In this document: positions 1 to 11,669 of the stretch, piece by piece | Numbering within the stretch: the first letter of the stretch is position 1 | Layout: the number at the start of each line of letters is the position of its first letter | DNA from: Agapanthus africanus | Taxonomy: Eukaryota; Streptophyta; Magnoliopsida; Asparagales; Amaryllidaceae | Reading direction: 5' to 3' | NCBI GenBank assembly: GCA_030015575.1 | Contig: CM057346.1 | Span: 564,206,315 to 564,270,314, forward strand | DNA length: 64,000 nucleotides | The notes under the pieces: generated by a model | Database searches by the model: none | Told to the model about the DNA's origin: nothing | Seen by the model: the letters and a program-made list of their open reading frames with translations, nothing else | Translations under genes and position numbers: made by a program

Positions 1-3000
1 CTGGCGTATCGAAGACCTATCATCTCGATCAGCCGCTCGAACTGAGTCTGGGGTAGGGCCTTCGTGAATGGATCTGCTGTGTTATCCTCTGATGCAACTC
101 TCCGGACCTCGATCTCCTGGCGATCTACGATCTCCCTGATCAGGTGATACCGCCTTAAGATGTGTCTGGATTTCTGATGGGACCTGGGTTCCTTCGCTAA
201 AGCTATAGCCCCGTTGTTGTCGCAATACAGAGGTATTGGGTCAACAATGGACGGAACCACCTGAAGTTCTTTCAAGAACTTCCTTATCCAGACAGCTTCT
301 TTTGCGGCATCAGATGCAGCGATGTATTCCGCTTCCATAGTCGAGTCAGCAACGGTTTCCTGTTTGGAGCTCTTCCAACATACCGCCCCTCCATTGAGGG
401 TAAAGACAAAACCCGACATGGACTTGGAATCATCCTTGTCACTCTGGAAGCTGGAGTCAGCAAAGGCCTCAACCTGCAGGTCTTTTCCGCCATACACCAA
501 GAACATCTCCTTAGTCCTTCTCAGGTACTTGAGAATGTTCTTTACTGCTATCCAATGTTTCTCCCCTGGGTTTGACTGATACCTGCTTACCACACTCAGT
601 GCATAAGCCACATCCGGTCTGGTACATAACATCGCATACATTATAGAGCCTACCGCAGAAGCGTAGGGTATAATAGACATGCGATCCCTCTCCAAATCAG
701 TCTTGGGAGACATCTCTTTGGAGAGGGTGATCCCGTGACAAGCCGGTAGATTACCGCGCTTGGAATCTTCCATACTGAATCTCTTCAGTATGGTGTCGAT
801 GTACCTGGACTGCGAGAGTCCTAATATCCTCTTGGATCTGTCACGGTAGATCCGGATACCCAGAATGTATGAGGCATCACCCAGGTCTTTCATGGAGAAC
901 CTGTGTGACAAGAACCCCTTGACAGATTGTAGCATAGGAATGTCATTTCCTATTAAGAGAATGTCATCCACGTATAAAACGAGGAATACTACAGTTCTCG
1001 CTACAAATCTACAATAGATGCATGGTTCATCTGGATTTTTGATAAAGCCAAATTCTTTGACCGTCTCATCAAAACAGATGTTCCAACTCCGCGATGCCTG
1101 CTTGAGTCCATAAATGGACTTGAGCAACTTGCACACCTTTCCGCTGCTCCCACCCTGAATGAAACCCTCTGGCTGGTCCATATAGACACACTCCTCTAAA
1201 TGACCATTTAGAAAAGCTGTCTTTACGTCCATCTGCCAAATCTCATAATCGTGGAAAGCAGCGATGGCAAGAAGGATCCGAATGGATTTCAGCATAGCTA
1301 CTGGAGAAAAGGTTTCGTCATAGTCCAAACCAGGTCGCTGACGAAAACCCTTTGCTACCAGTCTAGCTTTATAGGTCTCAACCTGTCCATCTACACCAAT
1401 CTTCCTTTTGAAGATCCACTTGCATCCTACGGGTTTTACCCCGTCTGGAGCAATGTCCAACGTCCATACTTTGTTGGTGTACATGGACTCCATCTCGGTC
1501 CGCATTGCATCCAGCCATTTTACCGAGTCGACGCTCTGAATGGCTTGCTGGAAGCTAGTAGGCTCATCACAATCTAGGATGCAGTCCTCTCTATCCCCGT
1601 CAATGAGAAAACCGTAGTACCTCTCGGGCGGATGAGACTGCCTACTACTCCTGCGGAGTGGCAGGGGAATGTCCTGTTCTTTTGAACCTTCTGGTTCCAC
1701 TAAACTTTCAGTAATAGTTTGTGGTTCTGGAATTTCTTCCAGTTCTATTGCGCTCCCACTTATTTCTTTTTCTAAAAACTGATGTTCCAGAAAGTGGGCA
1801 TTGCGAGAAACAAGGACTTTTTGTTCCTCTGCGTAATAGAAAAGATACCCCCTGGAGTTCTTTGGGTATCCCACAAACTTGCACAGTACTGAGCGTGCCT
1901 CGAGCTTGTCCGTATGCTGCTTTTTGACATAAGCTGGACATCCCCAAATCTTCAAGTATTGAAGATAGGGTTTCTTCCCACTCCATAACTCATATGGTGT
2001 GGTAGGCACAGTTTTAGTGGGAACACGGTTCAAAAGATATGCAGCTGTTTCTAGCGCATATCCCCAGAAAGATCGCGGTAACTCAGCATTACTCATCATG
2101 GACCGTACCATATCCAATAGGGTTCGGTTCCGTCTCTCCGATACACCGTTATGTTGCGGGGTGTATGGAGGAGTAAGCTGAGAGAGAATTCCATTCTCTT
2201 TTAAGTAATTCAGGAATTCGGCACTTAAGTATTCTCCTCCTCGATCCGATCTTAGGATCTTGATACTTTTGCCGGTCTGTTTTTCTACTTCATTTTTATA
2301 TTCCTGGAACTTATCAAAAGCTTCGGATTTATGCTTCATTAAGAAGACATGTCCGAATCTTGAGAAATCATCCGTAAAAGTTATGAAGTAAGAAAAACCG
2401 CTTCGCGCATGTGTAGACATTGGACCGCACACGTCACTGTGTACGAGTCCCAAGAGCTCGCTCGCTCTTTCTCCGTGTCCAGAAAACGGAGCCTTTGTCA
2501 TCTTTCCTTTGAGACAGGATTGACAAGTTGTATACGATTGATATTCGAACGAATCTAAATATCCTTCAGTATGTAACTTAGTCAATCTTCTCTCGTTGAT
2601 GTGACCCAGTCTACAATGCCATAAGAAAGTTTTATTAATTTCTGGAGACTTTCTTTTGTGTGTATTCTGGATATTGAAAACCTGTGGTTGGTTTAAAACG
2701 TAAATACCGTTGTTCAATGTACCTGACCCAATCAACACTTGATTAAGGTGAATGTTCACTACATTACTTACAAATGCAAATTCATAACCTTCTTTAGATA
2801 ATAAAGATACAGAAATGATATTACAGGTTGCATTTGGTACATAATAACAACTACGCAAAACCAAAAAGTGTCCATCTGATAATCCCAGGTGATAGTCCCC
2901 CACGGCCTCTGCATCCATGCTAGCACCGTTCGCAACTCTGAGGGTCATGTCACCTGCCTTCAAAACTCTACGCTTTCTCAACGCCTGCAAAGAATTACAG

Positions 3001-3938
3001 ATATGAGATCCTGATCCGGTATCCAATACCCAGGATGTAGAGTTTATTGATAGACAATTTTCAATAACATACACACCTGAAGCTGAAGCTGCAACTCGCT
3101 TCAAATCCTGTGTTCTGGCTTTCCAAGCCTTGCAATCTTGTTTCCAGTGGCCACTTTTGTGACAATAGAAGCATTCTTCCTTCCCCACCAGTTTCCCCGC
3201 TACCTTTGTTGCTTTACCCTTTCCCTTCGTATCCACTTTACCGACACCGCCCCTTGGTTTGGCGGGGGCTTTCTTCTTCTTGCCCTTGGCTTTCGCCCTG
3301 GACCTAGAAGAGGAAGATCCTCCTACAAACAAAGTGGATGTCTCCCTACCCTTCTGTAGGGTGCCCTCAGCAGTCCTCAACATGTTCAGAAGCTCGGCAA
3401 GTTCAACCTCCTTTCCTTGCATGTTGAAGTTAAGAATGAACTGGGCGTAAGTGGAAGGAAGGGACTGGAGAATCAGATCAGTATAGAGTTCATTCTCCAA
3501 CGTGGTCCCGAGGTCCGCGAGCTCCTCTATGTAGCCGATCATCTTAAGCACGTGGTCCGCTACCGATGATCCGACGGCCAACCTTGCCGAAAAGAGCTTC
3601 TTCGACACTTCGTATCTTGCGATACGAGACTGCTCTCCATACAGTTCTTTTGTATGGAGAAATATGGACTCTAGGTCCATATTCTCGTGCCTCCTCTGAT
3701 GGTCATTGTCCATCGAGGCCAATACGAGGCATTTGGCCCTCGCGCAATCTATCTCCCATGTCTTACGGATTTCTACATCCGCGACGCTGGAGGTGGGACC
3801 TGGGACGGGGGGAGCTTTGGTGGTAAGTATATACCCCAGCTTGTCATAAGTGATAGCCATCTTGACATTCCTGAGCCAATCTTTGTAGTTTGGCCCTGTC
3901 AATATGTTTTTATCTAATAGTAACTTAAGTCCGGTCAT
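1..3938 (-). CDS. Copia gag-pol polyprotein, apparently intact, C-terminal codons outside window
   Basis: Polyprotein that packages, matures, reverse-transcribes and integrates the element. The start (ATG complement at 3936-3938) gives MTGLKLLLDKNIL, the same start as the plus-strand copy at 26954. Visible in order are gag, a CX2CX4HX4C zinc knuckle, an aspartic protease motif (VLDTGSGSH), integrase with HHCC and DDE residues, RT with YVDD (complement near 965-985) and RNase H. From 3938 to base 1, plus the 13 nt seen in the related copy, gives 3,951 nt, or 1,317 codons with the stop. This equals the related copy once its one-base deletion is allowed for. I see no in-frame stop in the window, so this copy may encode functional proteins. 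At about 375-385 it keeps the base missing from the other copy. Confidence 0.88.
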   Translation of the reverse strand, partial: MTGLKLLLDKNILTGPNYKDWLRNVKMAITYDKLGYILTTKAPPVPGPTSSVADVEIRKTWEIDCARAKCLVLASMDNDHQRRHENMDLESIFLHTKELYGEQSRIARYEVSKKLFSARLAVGSSVADHVLKMIGYIEELADLGTTLENELYTDLILQSLPSTYAQFILNFNMQGKEVELAELLNMLRTAEGTLQKGRETSTLFVGGSSSSRSRAKAKGKKKKAPAKPRGGVGKVDTKGKGKATKVAGKLVGKEECFYCHKSGHWKQDCKAWKARTQDLKRVAASASGVYVIENCLSINSTSWVLDTGSGSHICNSLQALRKRRVLKAGDMTLRVANGASMDAEAVGDYHLGLSDGHFLVLRSCYYVPNATCNIISVSLLSKEGYEFAFVSNVVNIHLNQVLIGSGTLNNGIYVLNQPQVFNIQNTHKRKSPEINKTFLWHCRLGHINERRLTKLHTEGYLDSFEYQSYTTCQSCLKGKMTKAPFSGHGERASELLGLVHSDVCGPMSTHARSGFSYFITFTDDFSRFGHVFLMKHKSEAFDKFQEYKNEVEKQTGKSIKILRSDRGGEYLSAEFLNYLKENGILSQLTPPYTPQHNGVSERRNRTLLDMVRSMMSNAELPRSFWGYALETAAYLLNRVPTKTVPTTPYELWSGKKPYLQYLKIWGCPAYVKKQHTDKLEARSVLCKFVGYPKNSRGYLFYYAEEQKVLVSRNAHFLEHQFLEKEISGSAIELEEIPEPQTITESLVEPEGSKEQDIPLPLRRSSRQSHPPERYYGFLIDGDREDCILDCDEPTSFQQAIQSVDSVKWLDAMRTEMESMYTNKVWTLDIAPDGVKPVGCKWIFKRKIGVDGQVETYKARLVAKGFRQRPGLDYDETFSPVAMLKSIRILLAIAAFHDYEIWQMDVKTAFLNGHLEECVYMDQPEGFIQGGSSGKVCKLLKSIYGLKQASRSWNICFDETVKEFGFIKNPDEPCIYCRFVARTVVFLVLYVDDILLIGNDIPMLQSVKGFLSHRFSMKDLGDASYILGIRIYRDRSKRILGLSQSRYIDTILKRFSMEDSKRGNLPACHGITLSKEMSPKTDLERDRMSIIPYASAVGSIMYAMLCTRPDVAYALSVVSRYQSNPGEKHWIAVKNILKYLRRTKEMFLVYGGKDLQVEAFADSSFQSDKDDSKSMSGFVFTLNGGAVCWKSSKQETVADSTMEAEYIAASDAAKEAVWIRKFLKELQVVPSIVDPIPLYCDNNGAIALAKEPRSHQKSRHILRRYHLIREIVDRQEIEVRRVASEDNTADPFTKALPQTQFERLIEMIGLRYA

Positions 3939-6004
3939 CTTGAATGGTCGCTGCAATTAGGAGAGAGAAAAGAAACACTTTAGCATGATGCTCTTGCAAG
4001 TTTAGAGTGGTTTTTAGTTTGTCTAAACTGGATGGCTCCCACTGTCTCTCGAATCCCTTCTCAAACCATAAAGAAAAGGATTAGCCGGGATCATTCTCAC
4101 CGTACAATACTTGCTTAACCGTTCAGCCAGGCCAGTGTCGGTACTTCGAGGGAGGTTTTCCAACGCTTTCGCGAAGTTCCTTAATTAAGTAACCTCTTTT
4201 CCCTGTGGGCGTAGCCCCGCTAACACCTTTCTAGGCACCTACTAGGTTTATAGCATTGATCGTTAAGTGAGAGTTTTCCCGAGGAGTAGCATATACTCAC
4301 AGTAGGATCGGGATCCAAATATCATCGCGTGATAAAAACCGAAGGAATCCTACCAGAATTATCACACTCCAAATGGTATGCAACGCTAGCAAGTTTCAGT
4401 ACTTATGAAACTCCCGATGTGGATTTTTGCCCCATGCTCTTATGACCTTGGCGTGAGGTCAAAATGTCATAAGTCACATGTCAAGTTCTTCCCATCATTA
4501 TCCTGGTTAATTTGAACCCACCCGTACCTACCCTTGACGTAGGCCAAAACGGCAGTACGACTGTCTCAAATCAACGCATTCTATCTATGCAACGGATAAA
4601 TATCCGGCAGCTACCAATCACTATGCCTTGGCGTGAGGTCAAAATACATAGCTTGAATACTACCGAATATTTAACCGAAATGATGGAGGGCTACGGATGG
4701 TTTTGGCGAAACCGTGAACGTAGTGAACTTGATATAATCGATGGAACGAGATAGCTTTTAAAAGGAGTGGTTCAAGCTCCGCGTTTAAAAGTTTTAGTTT
4801 TGAAAAGAACCGAGTGGTTTTCAAAGTGTTCCATTCGACTTTTACTTGGTTTATTTCTTGCATTAGTTCTTTTAATGCGTCCCATCATTTAATCCTACCA
4901 TTGCAGAAAACAACCAAAATATGACGTACGCTTATGCCATTCGCATTCGCCACGGGGCCCCGTCATCACCCGTTAGGTTACTTAACTAACGACAGAGCGG
5001 GGGCTGGGCTAGCGCGGCTGTAAAACATAAGCAACGCCTAAATAGTTATTATATATAAATATATAGCAATGATAGACATTACAGATCACAGATGAATACA
5101 TTGGATATACTAGGAATCCGCAATGCGTTCGAGCCTGCAACGCAAAGCGGATTACACGGTCGCGGTGAGTAGCCAATACCCCACCCAAGACCCCTACGGG
5201 TGCGGCAAACTACCCGCCAAGCACCCGAAGCGAAGCAACCTCCCTCACTGCCGTGAGTAGGCCACTCGGCACTTCGAGATACCCGGTAGTTTGTGCACCC
5301 CCTCCATGGGTCTATCCTAGGAGCAAAAACAGTAAAAAGAATTATACAATGACGGCTACAACCCCGACCCGGTTGTGCGGCCATACAAAGAATATTATTA
5401 CATCAATTTACATGTTACAAATGAATGAAAGAAAATAACGCTCATCTCACATCCAACCCGGCTATTCACCCGCGACAATCCAATCCATTCATATCCACAA
5501 ACCAACAATCACAGATCACAGAGATGTATAACCCCGACTAATCGACTTATAGCGATTAGCCGACGTTCAATACATACAAGCATCACAGATATAACCGATA
5601 TAGTTAAAGTGTAGTGAAGTTCCGAAAAATACGGATTTATAGGCCCCCAAAAGTAAATTTTAGTTCTGGAAAATCTGGGCACATATAACATATCCTAAAA
5701 ATCCTAAAACCAACTCAGAAACAAACTGCAGCAAAAACGATACAGAGAGTTGACAAGACGGCCGCGCTTCCGCGGCAAGAGCTTCCTTATGCCGCGGAAC
5801 CGCGGTCCTCTTGGCTCCTCTCTGGTTCGTATTTGGTGGTGTTTCACACAAAACCCTGAGACAATTTTACAAGTATACAGTTTTTCATTTTAACCAGGAA
5901 AAATTTTAACAGAAAGTTGGATTTTGAAAAAGTTTGGTTTTAGGGTTTTTTCGGTTTCGAAACTTCGTTACACTTAACTACTTAGCTAGTTTGAGTTTAG
6001 TTAG
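3939..6004 (-). other. Long untranslated leader of the minus-strand copia element
   Basis: About 2.07 kb between the primer binding site and the gag start, with no convincing protein. It aligns through most of its length with 24946-26953 of the plus-strand copy, including the GGATCCCGATCCTAC stretch (near 4305-4318) and the GTGATGACGG...CGTACGTCAT region (near 4920-4975). Long structured leaders are usual in this lineage and may hold packaging signals. Three conserved hairpins are listed separately. Confidence 0.75.
4439..4651 (-). other. Three stem-loops in the copia leader
   Basis: Three inverted repeats are spaced like those at 26251-26460 in the other copy. They lie at 4439-4473 (CTTATGAC...GTCATAAG), 4524-4558 (GTAC...GTAC with inner CC/GG) and 4621-4651 (CTATG...CATAG). 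Two of the loops read TTTTGACCTCACGCCAAGG on the element strand. The outer stem at 4621-4651 is CTATG/CATAG here and CTGTG/CACAG in the other copy, which is a compensatory base-pair change. A role in RNA packaging or dimerisation is inference. Confidence 0.6.
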
Positions 6005-6016
6005 GCTCTGATACCA
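6005..6016 (-). other. Primer binding site (initiator Met-tRNA type)
   Basis: The complement reads TGGTATCAGAGC, the standard primer binding site for initiator methionine tRNA in plant copia elements. It lies one base inside the LTR end at 6018 and fixes the element's orientation and LTR boundary. Confidence 0.93.
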
Positions 6017-6017
6017 C

Positions 6018-8045
6018 TGTAAGTCCGTGTTGCCCACCCCGGTGCTTACGGGGAGGCGGAAAACATAATAAAAATCGGATTTTTAATGACTTAGGCAACA
6101 TGGACTATGCTTGTGAGGATCTTTGCTAAACATAAACTAGCTAACCCTAACTACAAAGTAGCTAAGTGAAGAAAGGTTATACCTTTGGTCTTTAGTCCTT
6201 CTCTCCTTGCTCCTAGGTATGGTAGAAAGAGTTCACCTTGCTTGTCTTCTCCCGTCAAAGAAGGATCCACTTGAAAGCCACCACCTTTAGCTTCAACTCC
6301 AAGCTAGGAGTAACTAGAGTGCAAGAAATGCTAAGACTTGAACCCTAGAAGTGAGAAGAGGAGATCAAGAGAGGGTTTTTCTCAAGCTTTTTGTTTCTCA
6401 ACACATGAGAGGGAGAGAGCTTGAGGGAGAGGATGAGCAAGAGAGAGAAAAGATATGATAGAATGAGAATAATAGTGAGCCATTCTCACTAATATGTGAG
6501 GATAATTCTAATTAGATAATTAGCTTGAAAATTGTCATGATAAATCATGAATTGACCATTATCATTTCATTTTTGCAAAGATCAAAGAGCATATTCCAAA
6601 TGAAATGATTATGGTCAAGTTGTCAACATGGTCAACAAGTCAATGAAGTCAAATTGTCAACAACAACCATGCACAATAATTAAGCTAATTATCAATTAAC
6701 AATAATCCACACAAAAACAATAGGGTTAATGAAATGACAAATGCCATTAACCCAAAACAAGGTCCTCTCCCCCAATCTCAAGCAACTGTGCATACGCACC
6801 CGCATTCGTGATCCGAGGAACACGAATACCCTGAGAAAAACCAATCTCAAATCATATACTAGGATCCGGCTTAAACCAAAGCCCGCTAGTATAAACTGTC
6901 CGGACAGCAAACGTGCACAAGTGCGCGGATGCGAACGAACCCTGTCGCAAAACCATGCGACCTCTACTCGTTTTGCCTAAAGACGAATAGCTCTCTGTGT
7001 GGGACTCTAAAGACTCGACACTACGCTGGCAGTGGGTTTAACCACAGACCGCAAGCGGCACTAGCTGTACGTAACGGTCCCCAGGTAGATGTCGATAAGA
7101 AGACTGACGAGGTGAACCCCATCTGCACTCCTACTGAGCCTGTATGTGACAGTCTCCGTACAGTCCGGTCTGTTCGTCTGATACATCGCATGGCGGGCCT
7201 AGGGGGGCGGTGAACGTCAGTCCCCAAATAGCGGTACAAGTCGTGTCGGAGTGTAGCCCAGAACACCCTGAGATAACACTGGAAACCTACCAGTATATCT
7301 CGCTTGCCCTGGCCAGGGACTACTCGTGTAATAGCTCTCCTAGACACAGCGCGATGTCAACCCCCAATACCGGGAGAGACGAATCCTGTCTAACCGTCAC
7401 TGCCTCCAAGTGCTTCGGGACTGCACCCAAAAACTACCTGTTTGCACAGCTCCTTTGAGCCGTGGTAGGGTAGTAATCAAAGTGCAGTGGGAACACACTC
7501 GAGGCGAAGTGACAGTGTCAAGTCAGCGGACTAAGCTGTACTCATGTCACCTGGGAACTGATAACTGACGATAGGTATATTACCAACCAACAGTTCCCTA
7601 CGAGTCCTGTCCAGTGTACTCGTAACCTAACGAGCACCCGCATACTATCCCAAGTACGACGTACTAACGGCTGTGGGACAGACCGTCTCCCACACTGGGA
7701 TGAGAAGCGCATACGCTAGTCTACTCCGGAGTATCGATGCCCTGTCTCGATAGTCCAACGACCAGGGACCTGTATAAGGATGTGCTTATAGATTACCCAG
7801 CTCCCACGAGTGCGAGCGCCATCACAACGCTGGTAATCAAGCAAAGATCCTAAGGGCTCTACTAATATGTATACCAGCAATATGCTAAAAGAAACACATG
7901 CACATATTAAAGCAGAGACAAACCAAGTAGCATACTACCATTTCGAGCAAGATTGTATATACAACTGTGAATATCCCAAGCTTCCATTAAGTAATATACA
8001 AGCTAGTATGATACAGTAATGGCCTCTAGGGCATATACACTAACA
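6018..8045 (-). repeat. 5' LTR of the minus-strand copia element
   Basis: 2,028-bp LTR on the minus strand, from TGTTAGTGTATATGCCC (complement ending at 8045) to ...GGACTTACA (complement starting at 6018). It is clearly related to, but diverged from, the LTRs at 22845 and 30918 and the solo LTR at 20194. A cluster of TTGAC cores (GTCAA on the plus strand, about 6613-6660) sits in the same part of the LTR as in the plus-strand copy. Bases 8046-8050 (CTGTC) are the candidate target duplication. Confidence 0.9.
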
Positions 8046-11000
8046 CTGTCTTTTATCCATCTCATCACATCACCGCAGGGACGCGCATGGCTATCAGGGT
8101 TGTGGGATTAGCTCATTTATACCTTGGCCTAAGTCTAGCAGCCGACACCACTCAGCCGAGAGTGAAGACTGTAAATCTCCCACTGCACTACTTCACTTCA
8201 TGGATTGAGATGCACGTGCTGGGGGCTTTTGGTATGCATAAACGGCCCCGGTTTTATGAAGGATACAATTTTCCTCGGGTCATGCACTTAGTCGATGCTT
8301 CTTCTCCGAACCCAACCCAGCGAGAGGCTAGACGATTGCTTCTTCGTCCACGCATGGTTGGGGACAGCATGACCTTTGTCGATAAAGTTTTGACCATCGG
8401 CAAGGAGCCTCCAAAGCGGTCCAACCACTCCACGATGTCTTCAAGGATGGCGCTTCTGCATTGAGGGCCCAGGAGATCGTCCATTTATACTCTATCAGGC
8501 CGGGTTTCTTGGTATTCAGACAGAACGCGCCGGTCTTGTTTATGAGATATAATCCACACAATTTTGCTCAGCAATCGGGTTACAACCAAGGTGTTCCTCT
8601 CGAGGCGTTCATCGTTGATCCAATTACTGCTGAGGAGGAAGATGTTTAAGTTAGGTCTTCGGCCCTGGGGCAGGTCTTGGAAAGCGGTACTTTCGTAAGG
8701 CGGCGCACCATTTCATGCATCTGAATACGGGGTCCCATTTCTTAATCAGCGAACCAAGTCATGTTCCAAAGGCCTCAAATGCCTACGTTGCTTGGTATCA
8801 GCATGCGACGAGTGCAGTTGTTAGGGAGGAAAGGCGGCTGCTTCTTGATCATAAGGATGCTGTCCCAGCTAGTAATCCAGCGGTCCCACTGAAGCGACAG
8901 GCAATCATCTGTCCTTCTTTGAGGGAGATCGCCACGACTATAGTCCCCCAAGATTTTCCAGATAAGCTTCAAACGGATGCTCCTGCGACTGTGGTGACCG
9001 TGGTGTCTCCGAAATCGGGCATTGGTTCGGAGATCGGGACCCTCCGTCCAAAAATGCCCGCTAAGCAAAAACTTTTATCATTGGCTGTTGGTGCCAGTTC
9101 GCAGAAAAAGAAGAAATCATTATTCTGAGCTGACGTCGTATTCGGTCAGGAGCCTCATGCTCCTTATAGCGAAGGCTTGTCTGAGTATGGCACCAACGAT
9201 GGTTTATTCGAAGCTCCCGCTGCTACTGATCTTCAGGCTGTCATTGCAGCTTCTGAAAGACTGGCTCGTGAGCAAGCAGCATTATCTTCCCTCGCGCCGT
9301 CCGGTATATTTCATTTATATTTTTCCATGTATACATTTTCCTATTACGCTTCATTGATGCCTTTCTTTTGACAGGAATCTCCACTGAAGAGGCTCTCTTG
9401 GCGTCCCTCAAGTCATTTAAGGAGGAGGAGAGGTTCCGCGCTTCCACGGGACTCGGTATGATTTGCGATACATTGTATATCTAACTCGTTTCGTTCATAC
9501 CCTGACTTTTTCCCTGTTTTATTATAGGAACCACCGCCACTCATGCTGTTCCAATTACCATGCCGTCCTTAGGCGATGGTGCGGAGGAGCCTTCTAGGCC
9601 ACCAGCTACGGTTAAGGCCATCCCAAGAGTATCACGAGAGGCATCCCTAAAGCAACCGATGATGGATATTGCAGCAGATCCGGAGGCCGAGCCTGATTCG
9701 GACGATGATGTCCCCTTATCGAATGTCTTGAGGTGATCTGTTCATAAAACCCAGGCTGAGAGGAAATGCAGAAAGCACGCAGCAAGGGAGTGTCAGGCTA
9801 TCTTGGCCGCGGGCGTGGGTTCGAGTGATGCTCGACCTTCTGATGCTCCTATGGTGGACGTTCCTTCTGCCCTGTCCACCGCTCATAGACAGGCCGCGCG
9901 TGTGTCTCGGAAAGAGGCTGAACGGTTACTTCAAGGTAGAACAACTCACGGTTCCTTGTTAAAATATAGTAACACCCTTTTTTTTTAATCACAACACATT
10001 TTTTAAACAGGGCCAAGTTTAGGTGGTGACGTGGCAGGCGGTTAAATAGCCTGAAGTGGCAAATTTTCCTCTGGAATCAGGGACTATTCCGATTGCCGCT
10101 TCTTCTCCCTATGGATCCCCGATACCGCCGAGTGATGCCAGCATTACGACAACCCTTATTGAGGGTGTGGATGCTGAATCCACCTTCCCAGTGGAAACCG
10201 AGGAAGCCATCACTAATAGTGGCGTTTCGGACACTGTCTTGGTTTCTGCCTTGTCAGGCATTCCTCGAGTTATTAATTTTGAGTTTTTAATCCCTCCAGG
10301 CGTCTCTAATGATATCTCCTTTATTCTGAGTATAGACGCGGTAAACCTCGATGTTGTACCGACTGAAGAATTAGTGCCCGTCGTTGCTACGACTGACATG
10401 GTTCCATCCCTCTCTCATGATTCGGTAGTTTGGCATCCCGACCGGGAGATGTTCGCCTTTTTTTAGTCAATCTTATTGGCCGACTAAAGACGCTTTCGAT
10501 ATTGCTGGATCGGGCTTTCGTCCATTGTCCAAGATTCCCCACTGCTGCCCGGGTTCAATGACGGAAGGTAAAGATTTCTTATTTCTTTGTTTCAGCGCAA
10601 ACATTCCTTTTCTTGGATCAACTTCTTTACCATATATTGTCACAACCCTGCAGGAGTTCTTTTTGACCGCTTATACCAGACGTTAAGCACGCACTTCACC
10701 TTCCAATCGAAAGTCGCTCCTCCTTCAGGCGTTGGTTAGTGCATCCCTCACCTTCTATTTCATTTTTCCACGAGTAAACTTTCTATTGCTAAGCTTTTCT
10801 CGTGTTGACCGCAGTATCACGACTCGAGGGGGAGAACGAAGGAATAGCCGAGCCTCCTTTGCTTCCTAACTTACCACTTTCGACTACTGGTATGGTAGAT
10901 CTCGTTCATCATTATTCTCCTTTATGTTGAAATATAACCCTTCTTTATGTGTGATTTGTTTTGCAGCAGTTGTGCAGGCTTTGGCTCCTTTTGAGTCTCG

Positions 11001-11669
11001 TATTTCCATGCCTACAGGGCCCTTTGCTAAGTGCCAATTTTCCAGGGGCACGGCGAATAACAAGCGGATGTTAAGTGAATTTATCGAAGACCTTAAAGTT
11101 TAAGTCCTCACCTCTACTGCGGATTTTGCTGACGAGGTCAACCCTATGTTGGCGACACTTATGAATTTCCATAATGAAGATTTCGTCGGTATTTGGATTG
11201 ACTATTGTAAGCGGATTGAAGTTTGCATGGGATCGAGCTCAAACGTCTCACTCCTGAAGCATTAACCTCGAAGGCTCAGCTGATCGCGTGGATCAAGCAA
11301 AGTGCGGATTCCATTCAATACTTCGAGCGAAAGTTGGCTCTGAAACGAAATGAGCATGAGACAGCTTCTGATGAATCTAACCAATTGCAGGCTCAAGTCA
11401 AAACGAATGCCGCGCAGCTACGGGTTATTTTTGAAAACCTCCAACAATGCATTTTTAATGGACTGGCGCTGAGGCAGAACCTCGACTTTACCGAGCGGAG
11501 CATGCGAGATTGCGAGGTTGCGAAGCAGGAAATCACTGAAAAACATTCATCATGTTTGCAAAAATGGGCTCAAGTCGAAGTGAGGCTAGCTGCGGTAGTG
11601 GCATGCGAGGAGGAGCTGTGGGAAGAAAGCGAGCGAGTTGCTGATTTATTGAAAGCCTCACCTTCTTAA
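8046..11669 (+). pseudogene. Antisense extra gene of element A (plant-mobile-domain-like), 5'-truncated and frameshifted
   Basis: Second copy of the gene at 50518-55275, lacking its N-terminal half because the copia element inserted in the first coding exon. Matching stretches include GLAHLYLGLSLAADTTQP, LYSIRPGFLVFRQN and LSEYGTNDGLF. Introns with GT-AG ends are seen at 9304-9374, 9456-9527, 9936-10010, 10568-10653, 10735-10814 and 10890-10966. They interrupt matching places in copy B, mostly in phase 1, and exon 10654-10734 is 81 nt as in B. The last exon ends in a long coiled-coil-like region (LKRLTPEALTSKAQLIAW onward). It is broken by a frameshift near 8413, a stop at 8649, a stop near 9123 and a stop early in the exon at 10011. 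Similarity to the plant mobile domain rests on copy B. Function in the element is unknown. Confidence 0.72.

Larger units (their letters stand above)
1..8045 (-). mobile_element. Angela/BARE-like Ty1/copia retrotransposon, 3' end outside the window
   Basis: Reading on the minus strand from 8045, this element has a 5' LTR (8045-6018), a methionine-tRNA-type primer binding site (6016-6005), a leader of about 2 kb and one gag-pol frame that leaves the window at base 1. The stop codon and 3' LTR lie outside. Domain order gag-protease-integrase-RT-RNase H is that of Ty1/copia. The long LTR, long leader and LTR start (TGTTAG, then ATGCCCTAGAGGCC) resemble the Angela/BARE lineage; that placement is from memory of the family. 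It interrupts the plus-strand extra gene of element A, since the sequence from 8046 resumes that gene mid-exon. The five bases outside the LTR are CTGTC, the expected target duplication. Confidence 0.93.

Noticed and set aside
5079-5384. 101-codon minus-strand frame in the copia leader
   Set aside because: The homologous stretch of the other copy (25500-25800) does not keep it as a protein; the leader is non-coding.
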